Positions 17,739 to 24,650 of a stretch of DNA of 64,000 nucleotides are shown piece by piece; the first letter of the stretch is position 1, and each line of letters starts with the position of its first letter. Source of the DNA: Agromyces sp. G08B096 (GTDB lineage Bacteria; Actinomycetota; Actinomycetes; Actinomycetales; Microbacteriaceae); assembly GCF_040267705.1 (NCBI RefSeq), contig NZ_CP158374.1:3472001-3536000 (forward strand). Reading direction: 5' to 3'. The notes beneath the pieces were generated by a model, which saw nothing but the letters and a program-made list of their open reading frames with translations, made no database searches and was not told the origin of the DNA. Position numbers and translations under genes: made by a program.

Positions 17739-19144
17739 CAGTCGCCCGAGACCGCGTCGTCTCCGACGATGTCCTTCACCGAGTCGACGTAGGCCGACAT
17801 CGCGTCGTCGACGCTGCCGCCCGAGACGACGTCGAGGGTCGCCTGCTGCAGGGCCGTCGAGACCTGCGGGTAGGCGGCCAGCGGCGGACGGTACGCCGTG
17901 ATCGGCAGGACCTCTTCGCTGACGTAGGTGAGCATCGGGTCCTCGGCGAGGATCTCGTCGTTCACGTCGGTGCGCGGCGTGATCGAGATCGTCGTGGCGT
18001 TGCGCGCCTCGTACGCCTCGGCCGAGTTCATGAACGCCAGCAGCTCCCACGCGAGCTCAGGGTGCTCGCTGTTCGGGTTCAGCACGCGGCCCGTGCCGCC
18101 GGACATCGAGACGAAGTCCTGGTCCTTGATGCCGGAGCCCGGCTCCATCGCGGGGATCTTCGTGTACCCGACGGCGGTGTCGCGGTCGGCCATCGGCGCG
18201 GTGCCGATGCCCTCGGCGGGGTTGATGACGCTCCGCCAGAAGTAGTCGCCCTCGAGCAGGATGCCGATCTGGTTCGACGCGAACAGCTGGAACGAGGTGT
18301 CGCGGCCGGCCGCCTCCTGCTGGAGCACGGCGTCGCCGAGGCCCTCGTCGACGTAGATCGTGCGGTACAGGTCGAGCACGTCGCGGAGGCCCTGGGTGTC
18401 GCCCACCCACTTGCCGTCCTCGTAGACCTGCTCGCCCGTGCCGACGAGCAGCGGCAGCAGGCCCTGCATCGTGGTGGCCTCGCCCATGGCGGTGCCGGCG
18501 TTCAGCTGGATCGGCGTGACGCCCTCGAGCTGCTTCAGGTCGCGGGCGGCGTCGAGCACGTCGTCCCAGCTCTCGGGCTGCCAGTCGGCCGGGAGGCCGG
18601 CCTGCGCGAACAGGGTCTTGTTGTAGTAGAGCACCCGGCCGTCCGCACCCTGGGGCACGCCGTAGCGCTGGTCGTCGAACGAGAGCGCGGCCTGTACGGC
18701 CTCGGGGATCTGGTCCCAGCCGTCCCACGAGTCGACCGCGTCGCCCGCGACATCCGCCAGCGGCTCGATGTAGCCGGCCTCGGCGAACTCGCCGACCCAG
18801 ATGCCGTCCATGCCGATGATGTCGGCACCCTCGCCCGACTGCAGGTCGAGCGCGATCTTCGTCTTGTAGTTCTCGTCGTCGACGCCCTGGGGCTCGAACT
18901 CGACGGTGACGTCGCGCCCGTCCTCCTCCATCGCCGCCTCGAACTCGGGGATCACCCAGTCGGCGATCCAGTCGGCCTCGGCGGCGTTCTTGCCGCCGGT
19001 GATGGCGTTGGTGGTGATGGTGAGCGTGACGGGACCGTCTTCGGTCGCCTCGGGCTGCTCGCCGGAGCATCCGGCGAGGACGAGCGCGCCCGCGGTCGCG
19101 ACGGCGAAAGCCGCCACGGCGCTGCGCCTGCTGCGGTGGATCAT
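17738..19144 (-). CDS. Extracellular sugar-binding lipoprotein of an ABC transporter
   Basis: 468 residues. The N-terminus MIHRSRRSAV plus a hydrophobic stretch and the lipobox LAGC (23-26) mark a lipoprotein with Cys26 anchored to the membrane. The mature part is a family-1 extracellular solute-binding protein (acidic, long, with the typical GADIIGMDGIWV and GVPQGADGRVLYYN strands). AAAGAGG lies about 6 nt before ATG. It captures the imported glycan or glycoside for the two permeases and ATPase downstream; the ligand is not readable from sequence. Confidence 0.93.
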   Translation of the reverse strand: MIHRSRRSAVAAFAVATAGALVLAGCSGEQPEATEDGPVTLTITTNAITGGKNAAEADWIADWVIPEFEAAMEEDGRDVTVEFEPQGVDDENYKTKIALDLQSGEGADIIGMDGIWVGEFAEAGYIEPLADVAGDAVDSWDGWDQIPEAVQAALSFDDQRYGVPQGADGRVLYYNKTLFAQAGLPADWQPESWDDVLDAARDLKQLEGVTPIQLNAGTAMGEATTMQGLLPLLVGTGEQVYEDGKWVGDTQGLRDVLDLYRTIYVDEGLGDAVLQQEAAGRDTSFQLFASNQIGILLEGDYFWRSVINPAEGIGTAPMADRDTAVGYTKIPAMEPGSGIKDQDFVSMSGGTGRVLNPNSEHPELAWELLAFMNSAEAYEARNATTISITPRTDVNDEILAEDPMLTYVSEEVLPITAYRPPLAAYPQVSTALQQATLDVVSGGSVDDAMSAYVDSVKDIVGDDAVSGD

Positions 19145-19200
19145 CTTCGACCTCTTTCTCGGTGGACCCTCGGGGGCGAGGGGTGGTGCCTCAGGGTGGA

Positions 19201-20397
19201 TCAGGTCTCGGTGGGTGCCGACGGGTTCGGCGCTGCGGCCGCCTCCGCGCCGGACGGGAGCGGCGTGCCGGCCGCCTCCGCGATGGCTCGGATCATCCGC
19301 TGCCCGACGAGGATGTCCGCGGCGGCGGCATCGACCGACGGGCCGTCCGACGGGCGGCCTTCGAGCAGGTCGGCGAAGGCGCGGAGCTCGCGCTCGAACG
19401 CCTCCTCCTGCATGAAGCGGGTCTCGGCGATGCGGCTGCCGAGCGGGGCGACGCCGTCGACGACGGTCAGCACGGTGGGGGCGTTCAGCACGTACGGCAC
19501 GGCGAAGCGGAGCGAGATGCTGCCCTGCTCGTGGTGGAACGTCGCGGTCTCGCGGTACTCCGGGTACTCGGGGATGAAGTGCCAGTCGATGGCCCACGGC
19601 ACGTCCGGCTGCTCGGCGAGCCGTCCGCCGAGCGAGACCGACCCGGGGAATCCGGCCCAGTGGGCGGCCCGGTCGACGGCGCCGATGCCGCCGACGAGGT
19701 GTCGCAGCAGGCCGATATCGTGGATCACCGAGCCGAGCACCACATTCGGGTACAGCTTCGCGAGCGGCTCCTCGGTGGTGCCGATCGCGTGGAGGATGAT
19801 CTCAGAGGTCTGCGCCATGAGCGCGGCGATCGTCTGCTCGGGCACATCGGCGGGCGGCGCCGCGAGGTTCGCGAAGGCGAGCTGCGCCCCGTCGGCCGGG
19901 TGCAGCACCTCGACCTGCACGTGCCGCAGGCGCACGTTCGCGAGCAGTTCGCGCGCCATCTCCGACGCGGGGTCGTGCTCCTTCATATAGCCGACGCGCA
20001 CCCAGTCGGCCGGGTCGCGCCCGGCCTCCGCGGCGGTGGCCCGCAGGCGTTCGATCTCGGCGAGTGAGAAGGCGAGCGGCTTCTCGGCGAGCACTCGGAT
20101 GCCTGCGGCGACGAGCCGCTCGACGTCGGGCGCGTGCGAGCCCGAGGTCGCGAGGACGACGCCGTCGACGGCGACGGCGCCCTCCGCCACCGCGGCCAGC
20201 AGCTCGTCGATGGAGCCGAAGGCTGCGACGGCGCCGCCGTGCGCGGCCGCGATGGCGCGCGCCCGGTCGCGCGACAGGTCGACGACGGCGGCGAGCTCGA
20301 GCCGTTCGGCGTTCCGGCGGATGAGGGGCAGGTGCACGCTCTGGCTGATCGCGCCGAGACCGACGACGGCGACGCGGGGCCGCGAGCCGGCGGTCAT
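19201..20397 (-). CDS. Gfo/Idh/MocA-family NAD(P)-dependent oxidoreductase (IolG-like role possible)
   Basis: 398 residues. The Rossmann domain begins RVAVVGLGAISQSVHLPLI (8-26), the catalytic EKP motif is AEKPLAF (near 112-118), and a C-terminal alpha/beta domain has the conserved VIHDIGLLRHL helix. The family oxidises sugars, cyclitols or their derivatives. It differs from canonical IolG in its N-terminus and is longer (398 against about 335), so I do not call it inositol dehydrogenase. Its start overlaps the TIM-barrel gene's stop as ATGA, a pairing also seen in inositol (IolG/IolE) and 3-keto-glycoside pathways. Confidence 0.9.
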   Translation of the reverse strand: MTAGSRPRVAVVGLGAISQSVHLPLIRRNAERLELAAVVDLSRDRARAIAAAHGGAVAAFGSIDELLAAVAEGAVAVDGVVLATSGSHAPDVERLVAAGIRVLAEKPLAFSLAEIERLRATAAEAGRDPADWVRVGYMKEHDPASEMARELLANVRLRHVQVEVLHPADGAQLAFANLAAPPADVPEQTIAALMAQTSEIILHAIGTTEEPLAKLYPNVVLGSVIHDIGLLRHLVGGIGAVDRAAHWAGFPGSVSLGGRLAEQPDVPWAIDWHFIPEYPEYRETATFHHEQGSISLRFAVPYVLNAPTVLTVVDGVAPLGSRIAETRFMQEEAFERELRAFADLLEGRPSDGPSVDAAAADILVGQRMIRAIAEAAGTPLPSGAEAAAAPNPSAPTET

Positions 20398-21302
20398 GCG
20401 AACCACCGCCGGAGGCGCTCGCGGTTGGCGACCTGGTCGGCGCGAGCGCGCTCGACGTCGGCGGCGTCCTGCAGGATCACGTCCTGCTCGACGACGAGCC
20501 AGCCGTCGTAGCCCGACTCGACGATCGCGTCGACGATCCGGTCGACGTCGAGGTCTCCGTCGCCGAGCGCGACGAAGACGCGGCGCTGCCAGATCTCCCG
20601 CATCGGGTCGTCGGTGCCCGCCGCTCGGCGGAGCACCCCGCGGTCGGCGTCCTTCAGGTGGATGTGGTTGATGCGCTCGCGCCACCGCGGGAAGTCGGTC
20701 ACCGGATCACCGCCGCCGATGAGGAGGTGCCCGGTGTCGAACGTGAGCCCGATATCGGTGTCGGCGAGGAGCCGCTCGATCTCGTGGGGCGTCTCGACGT
20801 ACGTGCTGGCGTGGTGGTGGAAGGTCGGCTCGAGTCCGGCGGCGCGGGTGCGGTCGGCCGCGCGCTGCACGCGATCGGCAAACCGGTGCCAGGCGTCGCC
20901 GTCGAGCTCGAGCTCGGGCGCACCGCCCGGACGGGCCTTGCGCTCGGGCGAGCCGGAGTCGGCGATCGTGGGCTTCGGCAGGCGGTCGGGGTCGGCGTCC
21001 GCCGCGGCCCGGAACAGCTCGAGCGCGGAGTCGAGTCCGCGCATGCCGTGGTCGAACTCCTCGTCGGTGCCGGAGAAGGGCAGGTCGACCCAGCCGCCGG
21101 CGAGACCCAGTCCGTGGCGGCGGAGCAGCGCCGGCAGGCTCTCGCGGTCGCCGAACAGCCCGCTCGGGCCGAGATCGACGCCGTCGTAGCCCGCCTCGGC
21201 GACCCAGGCGGCGAGTTGCTCGCCATCGGGCAGGGGCACGAGGTCGGGGCGCGACAGTTCGAAGACGCCGTAGCTCACAGGCGCGTTCGCGGTGCGGATC
21301 AC
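20394..21302 (-). CDS. Sugar phosphate isomerase/epimerase-type TIM barrel (IolE-like)
   Basis: 302 residues of the xylose-isomerase-like AP_endonuclease_2 fold. Probable metal and active-site residues lie in TFHHHASTY, LTFDTGHLLIGG, NHIHLKDAD and GWLVVEQDV. The N-terminus RTANAPVSYGVFEL resembles the APISWG start of IolE, so inosose dehydratase or a 2-keto-cyclitol/3-keto-sugar lyase activity is plausible. It begins with GTG; GAGAGGA lies about 5-7 nt before it. It is the first gene of a long minus-strand operon and has a promoter with inverted operator half-sites just upstream. Confidence 0.82.
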   Translation of the reverse strand: MIRTANAPVSYGVFELSRPDLVPLPDGEQLAAWVAEAGYDGVDLGPSGLFGDRESLPALLRRHGLGLAGGWVDLPFSGTDEEFDHGMRGLDSALELFRAAADADPDRLPKPTIADSGSPERKARPGGAPELELDGDAWHRFADRVQRAADRTRAAGLEPTFHHHASTYVETPHEIERLLADTDIGLTFDTGHLLIGGGDPVTDFPRWRERINHIHLKDADRGVLRRAAGTDDPMREIWQRRVFVALGDGDLDVDRIVDAIVESGYDGWLVVEQDVILQDAADVERARADQVANRERLRRWFA

Positions 21303-21349
21303 GTGGGTCCTCTCGACATCGGCGTCGCAGCTCCGCGACTCCGGCGACC

Positions 21350-21389
21350 ACGTTACTAGGTTCTGACATATTTACAACCGCATGTCAGA
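21350..21389 (-). promoter_or_regulatory. Promoter and palindromic operator of the IolE/IolG/ABC/GH38 operon
   Basis: On the minus strand, TTGTAA (reverse of 21372-21377), 16 bp, TAACGT (reverse of 21350-21355). Inverted half-sites TCTGACAT (21362-21369) and ATGTCAGA (21382-21389) are perfect complements, with centres 20 bp apart (two helical turns), and flank the -35. The inner half-site, extended to GTTCTGACA, is repeated at the gntR promoter. The geometry fits a repressing GntR dimer or tetramer. Confidence 0.6.
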
Positions 21390-21421
21390 TCTTCATCTCC
21401 GCGCCATCCCGCGTTCGGGCC

Positions 21422-21438
21422 GCGGGCGTGGCGCCCGC
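21422..21438. terminator. Hairpin downstream of the DUF1349 gene
   Basis: GCGGGCG (21422-21428), loop TGG, CGCCCGC (21432-21438), starting 5 nt after the DUF1349 stop on the minus strand. No T-tract, as usual in high-GC actinobacteria. Confidence 0.5.
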
Positions 21439-21443
21439 CCGGC

Positions 21444-22058
21444 TCAGGCCGTCGGCGGATCTTCGTGGAGGTCGGCGTCGGGCGCCGCGAGCACCCACCT
21501 GGTGAAGCGCACCTCGAGCCCCTGACGCATGGGCGCGCACACCAGCGGCCCCGCCTCCGCTCGTGCCGGCAGGGCCGCGAACGGGGCGACGCGGATGGTC
21601 CGCCACGGCCCGTCGCCGGCCCGCGCGCGGAGGACCACCGCGTCGGCCGACCGGCTGGCCCGCACCGTGATCACCTGGCCCGCCCAGTCGGGCACCGGCG
21701 CGAGGGACCAGTCGGAGACGCGGTCGGTGACCACGGCCCCGACGTGCGGCACGCCGTCGTTCAGCTCGATGCCCGCCTTGATCCACCGGTCCTCCCCGGC
21801 ACGGAGGAAGATGCCGGCCTGGTCGTACAGCTCGGTGAGCGCCGACGAGTCGAACGCCACCTCCATCGCCGCATCGGCCGGCCACTCGGTGAGCAGGCCG
21901 TGCCCGTCGTCGTGCAGGAAGCCGTAGTACGTGGTGCGCCAGTAGTCGCTGCCCTCGGCCGCGGCGACGACGAGGTCGTCATCGTCGATGCGCGCGGCGA
22001 CGGGCTCACGGGTCCAGGTGCCGGCCGTCCAGTGGACGGCCTCGGTCTCACGGGTCAT
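21444..22058 (-). CDS. DUF1349-family protein (concanavalin-like beta sandwich)
   Basis: 204 residues, no signal peptide. The pattern W......DLVVAAAEGSDYWRTTYYGFLHDDGH, AGIFLRAGEDRWIKAGIELNDG.PHVGAVVTD.VSDWS matches DUF1349, a jelly-roll family related to carbohydrate-binding folds whose biochemical role is unsettled. ATG is 6 nt after TAGCGT (reverse of 22065-22070), so it appears leaderless and independently transcribed. Confidence 0.86.
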   Translation of the reverse strand: MTRETEAVHWTAGTWTREPVAARIDDDDLVVAAAEGSDYWRTTYYGFLHDDGHGLLTEWPADAAMEVAFDSSALTELYDQAGIFLRAGEDRWIKAGIELNDGVPHVGAVVTDRVSDWSLAPVPDWAGQVITVRASRSADAVVLRARAGDGPWRTIRVAPFAALPARAEAGPLVCAPMRQGLEVRFTRWVLAAPDADLHEDPPTA

Positions 22059-22064
22059 CCCGCC

Positions 22065-22070
22065 ACGCTA
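22065..22070 (-). promoter_or_regulatory. -10 element of a leaderless promoter (DUF1349 gene)
   Basis: TAGCGT on the minus strand, 6 nt before ATG 22058. There is no Shine-Dalgarno sequence in between. Confidence 0.45.
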
Positions 22071-22099
22071 GCGCCGACACCCGACGCGCCCGCCAGCCC

Positions 22100-22756
22100 T
22101 CAGCCCACGAACCCCGCGAACGGGTCGTCGAGCTCCTCGCGGCGCCGCTCGGCACGACGGACGGCGAGATCGAGGTCGAGCGCGAGTTCGCGCATCCGCT
22201 CGTAGCGGGCGAGCTCGTACTCGGCGTCGACCTCGATCTCGGGCCACTCGCGGTCGAGGCGCTGCTCGATGACCTCGGCGACTTCCTCCCAGGCGGCGTC
22301 GCGCGCGCGGGCGGCGAACGCGGCGAGGTACTCGGGGTCTTCGCGCAGCTGCCAGAGGCGCTTGGCGATCTCGGCGTACACCTTCTCGCGCCGGCGCAGG
22401 TTCAGCACGTCCGCGCGATGGTAGTCGTGCTGATGCGTCGAGCGGCCGTCGCGGTTGGAGGCGGCGGCGCGCTCCTCCTGCGAGAGCTCGGCGGTCTCGT
22501 CGGCCTCCTGGACGAGCTCGTACAGGACCTCGCGTGCGGCGGCGGCGGCGCGCTGGTCGTCGTAGGGCTCCTCGCCGCGGAGCGCCTGCACGATGAACCG
22601 GTTCTTCAGGGCGAGGCGCCCGGCGGCCTCGGCCATCATCAGGCCGTCGTCGACCATGTCGTCGAACGAGGCGGGCGGCACCTCGGGGAGGGCGGTGCGA
22701 TCGAATGGCTTGAACTTCGCGCGCCTGCGCCCGCGCAGTCGTGAGAACCAGCCCAC
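22100..22756 (-). CDS. Conserved hypothetical, charged helical protein
   Basis: About 218 residues, rich in Arg, Glu and Ala, almost entirely helical by composition, no membrane segment. I place the start at GTG 22756 rather than ATG 22795, because a near-perfect GGAGGTGATC lies with its GGAGG 8 nt before the GTG, while the ATG has no ribosome site. The protein then begins GWFSRLRGRRRAKFKPF, a basic N-terminus that could touch membrane or nucleic acid. Regions such as YHRADVLNLRRREKVYAEIAKRL suggest coiled-coil helices. Function unknown. Confidence 0.7.
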   Translation of the reverse strand: MGWFSRLRGRRRAKFKPFDRTALPEVPPASFDDMVDDGLMMAEAAGRLALKNRFIVQALRGEEPYDDQRAAAAAREVLYELVQEADETAELSQEERAAASNRDGRSTHQHDYHRADVLNLRRREKVYAEIAKRLWQLREDPEYLAAFAARARDAAWEEVAEVIEQRLDREWPEIEVDAEYELARYERMRELALDLDLAVRRAERRREELDDPFAGFVG

Positions 22757-22874
22757 TCCGATCACCTCCCCGACGCTCGCTCGCCGCTCGGCCATACGAT
22801 CGCGTCGACGACGATCGCGACATCGAGCCTAGCGAGGCGCGCCGACGGTCGCAGAGGCGGCGCGGCCCGGCGCG

Positions 22875-23120
22875 TCAGGGGCAGTGCAACTGGGTCCGCG
22901 GAGCGGTGCGGTCGATCACATGCTCGGACATGGGCTTGCCGCAGAGCGGGCATCCCGGTGCTGCGGCGGGCTGGGCGGGCTCGTCGTAGGGGCCGAGGGG
23001 CGGCGGGCCGATCCAGGGCAGCAGCTTCGCATTGAGCCGGTCGATGAGCCCGGCGTAGCCCTTCCGGCGTGCGGGGGCGCTCGGGGAGGGCTCGGCCGGG
23101 TCGGCGTCGCGTGATCGCAT
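22875..23120 (-). CDS. Small hypothetical protein with CPLCG zinc-knuckle-like motif
   Basis: 81 residues: a basic Pro/Arg-rich start, a middle segment GLIDRLNAKLLPWIGPPPLGPY, and a C-terminal CPLCGKPMSEHVIDR with a single final Cys (LHCP). C-x2-C plus a His and the final Cys could bind one zinc. It is divergent from the MarR gene and shares its 44-bp promoter region, whose palindrome would let MarR control it. No known function. Confidence 0.65.
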   Translation of the reverse strand: MRSRDADPAEPSPSAPARRKGYAGLIDRLNAKLLPWIGPPPLGPYDEPAQPAAAPGCPLCGKPMSEHVIDRTAPRTQLHCP

Positions 23121-23123
23121 ATG

Positions 23124-23158
23124 GTTAGTGTACTAACTATTCGCCCGAACGTCATACT
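23124..23158. promoter_or_regulatory. MarR/OhrR-type operator and divergent promoter
   Basis: GTTAGT-GT-ACTAAC (23124-23137) is a perfect inverted repeat with 6-bp arms, like many MarR-family operators. CATACT (23153-23158) lies 6 nt before the marR ATG and is a likely -10, so the palindrome covers the -35 region. The divergent 81-residue gene starts 4 nt from the palindrome. Confidence 0.62.
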
Positions 23159-23164
23159 GGAGCC

Positions 23165-23647
23165 ATGGCAACGCAGACCACCACCGAGCGAGCGGATGCC
23201 GCGCACGAGGCATCCGTCGACCTGCTCGCCCTCGAGAACCAGGTGTGCTTCGCCCTCGCCGTCGCCGCCCGCGGCGTCATCGGCGTGTACCGGCCCATCC
23301 TCGAACCGCTCGGCCTCACCCACCCGCAGTACCTCGTCATGCTCGCGCTCTGGCAGCGAAGCCCGCGCACCGTGCGCGACCTCGGCGCCGCGCTGCAGCT
23401 CGAGCCCGCGACGCTCTCCCCGCTGCTGAAGCGGCTCGAGGCGCAGGGCTATGTGACCCGGCGGCGGAGCGCCCGCGACGAGCGCGCCCTCGACGTCGAG
23501 CTCACGCCGGCCGGGCGGGCGCTCCGGGAACGCGCGCTGGAGATCCCGCCGCAGGTCGTCGATCGCCTCGGGATGAGCCTCGACGAGCTCGGTGCGCTGC
23601 GCGACCGCCTCACCGACGTGATCGCCGCGGTCCAGCGCAGCGCCTGA
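23165..23647 (+). CDS. MarR-family regulator, OhrR-like
   Basis: 160 residues. The N-terminal helix LALENQVCFALAVAARGVIGVYRPIL places Cys28 where the peroxide-sensing Cys of OhrR sits (ENQLCF in the family). The winged helix follows (LTHPQYLVMLALW, LGAALQLEPATLSPLLKRLEAQG, DERALDVELTPAG). OhrR represses organic-hydroperoxide resistance genes until its Cys is oxidised. No ohr gene is adjacent; the only neighbour sharing the operator is the 81-residue CPLCG protein. The ATG appears leaderless. Confidence 0.88.
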   Translation: MATQTTTERADAAHEASVDLLALENQVCFALAVAARGVIGVYRPILEPLGLTHPQYLVMLALWQRSPRTVRDLGAALQLEPATLSPLLKRLEAQGYVTRRRSARDERALDVELTPAGRALRERALEIPPQVVDRLGMSLDELGALRDRLTDVIAAVQRSA

Positions 23648-23659
23648 CCCGCCGGGTCG

Positions 23660-24577
23660 TCACGACTCGGGATCGAAGCCCGCGACCCGTCCCTCGGGCG
23701 ACGGGAACTTCGCCACGAGGCTCGCGTCCTTGCCGCCGTAGCCCTCGTCGATCAGCCGCCGGAACTGCTCCAGCGCGATCGCGGCCGCCGGCGTCCGCAG
23801 TCCGGATGCCTCCGCCGCGGCGAGCGCGAAGGAGAGGTCCTTCTCCGCGAGCGCGGTGGTGAAGGTCGCCTCGTAGCCCCGGTTCGCGGGGCTCGTCGGC
23901 ACGACCCCGGGCGCCGGATACCAGGTGCGGAGCGGCCACGACTCCCCCGACGACACCGACGCCACCTCGAAGAAGCGCTTCGCATCGAGTCCGAGCGACG
24001 CCGCGAGCTGCGCCCCCTCGGCGACGCCGAGCAGCGACACGAACAGCATGAGGTTGTTCGCGAGCTTCGCGGCGATGCCGAGCGTCGGGCCTCCGAGGTC
24101 GAACACGTGCCCCGCCATGGGCTCGACGAGGGGCCTGGCCGCGTCGACCGCGTCGGCGCTGCCGCCGAGCATGAAGGTCAGCGACCCCGCGATCGCACCC
24201 GGGATGCCGCCGGAGATCGGCGAGTCGACGAACCGGAAGCCGCGTGCGGCCGACTGCTCGTGGCACCACCGCGACGTCTCGACGTCGACGGTCGAGGTGT
24301 CGAGCAGCAGGGCACCGGGCTCGGCGGTCGCCCACACACCGCCGGTCGCGTCGTACACCTGGCGCACGTGCTCGTTGCGGGGCAGCGAGGTGAACACCGC
24401 CCCGGCGCCCGCGACGGCGTCGGCGATGGACTCCCGCACCCGAACGCCGGCCGCTTCCGCCGCCTCGAGCGCGGCCCGGTCGAGGTCGAACCCGCGGACC
24501 TCATGGCCCGCCTCGACGAGGTGGGCCGACATCGGCCCGCCCATGTGCCCGAGCCCGATCCACGCGATGACCGCCAT
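23660..24577 (-). CDS. NAD(P)-dependent beta-hydroxyacid dehydrogenase (3-hydroxyisobutyrate dehydrogenase family)
   Basis: 305 residues. N-terminal Rossmann motif WIGLGHMGGPMSAHLVEAG (6-24), substrate-binding FVDSPISGGIPGAIAGSL (near 118-135) and the catalytic Lys in IAAKLANNLMLF (near 169) are all present. Members oxidise 3-hydroxyisobutyrate, tartronate semialdehyde, glyoxylate or related beta-hydroxyacids. GAGGAGG lies 5-6 nt before ATG. It converges with the marR gene with only 12 nt between them. Exact substrate unknown. Confidence 0.9.
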   Translation of the reverse strand: MAVIAWIGLGHMGGPMSAHLVEAGHEVRGFDLDRAALEAAEAAGVRVRESIADAVAGAGAVFTSLPRNEHVRQVYDATGGVWATAEPGALLLDTSTVDVETSRWCHEQSAARGFRFVDSPISGGIPGAIAGSLTFMLGGSADAVDAARPLVEPMAGHVFDLGGPTLGIAAKLANNLMLFVSLLGVAEGAQLAASLGLDAKRFFEVASVSSGESWPLRTWYPAPGVVPTSPANRGYEATFTTALAEKDLSFALAAAEASGLRTPAAAIALEQFRRLIDEGYGGKDASLVAKFPSPEGRVAGFDPES

Positions 24578-24650
24578 GGCGCCTCCTCGACTGCAGTGTC
24601 GTCGGCCCCACGCTACGACGCCGGCCGCACCGCCGCCAGGGTCGGACCCG

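Noticed and set aside
23124..23137. The GTTAGT/ACTAAC palindrome as a terminator
   Set aside because: The two-base loop cannot form a stable RNA hairpin, and the site lies between divergent starts; an operator fits better.
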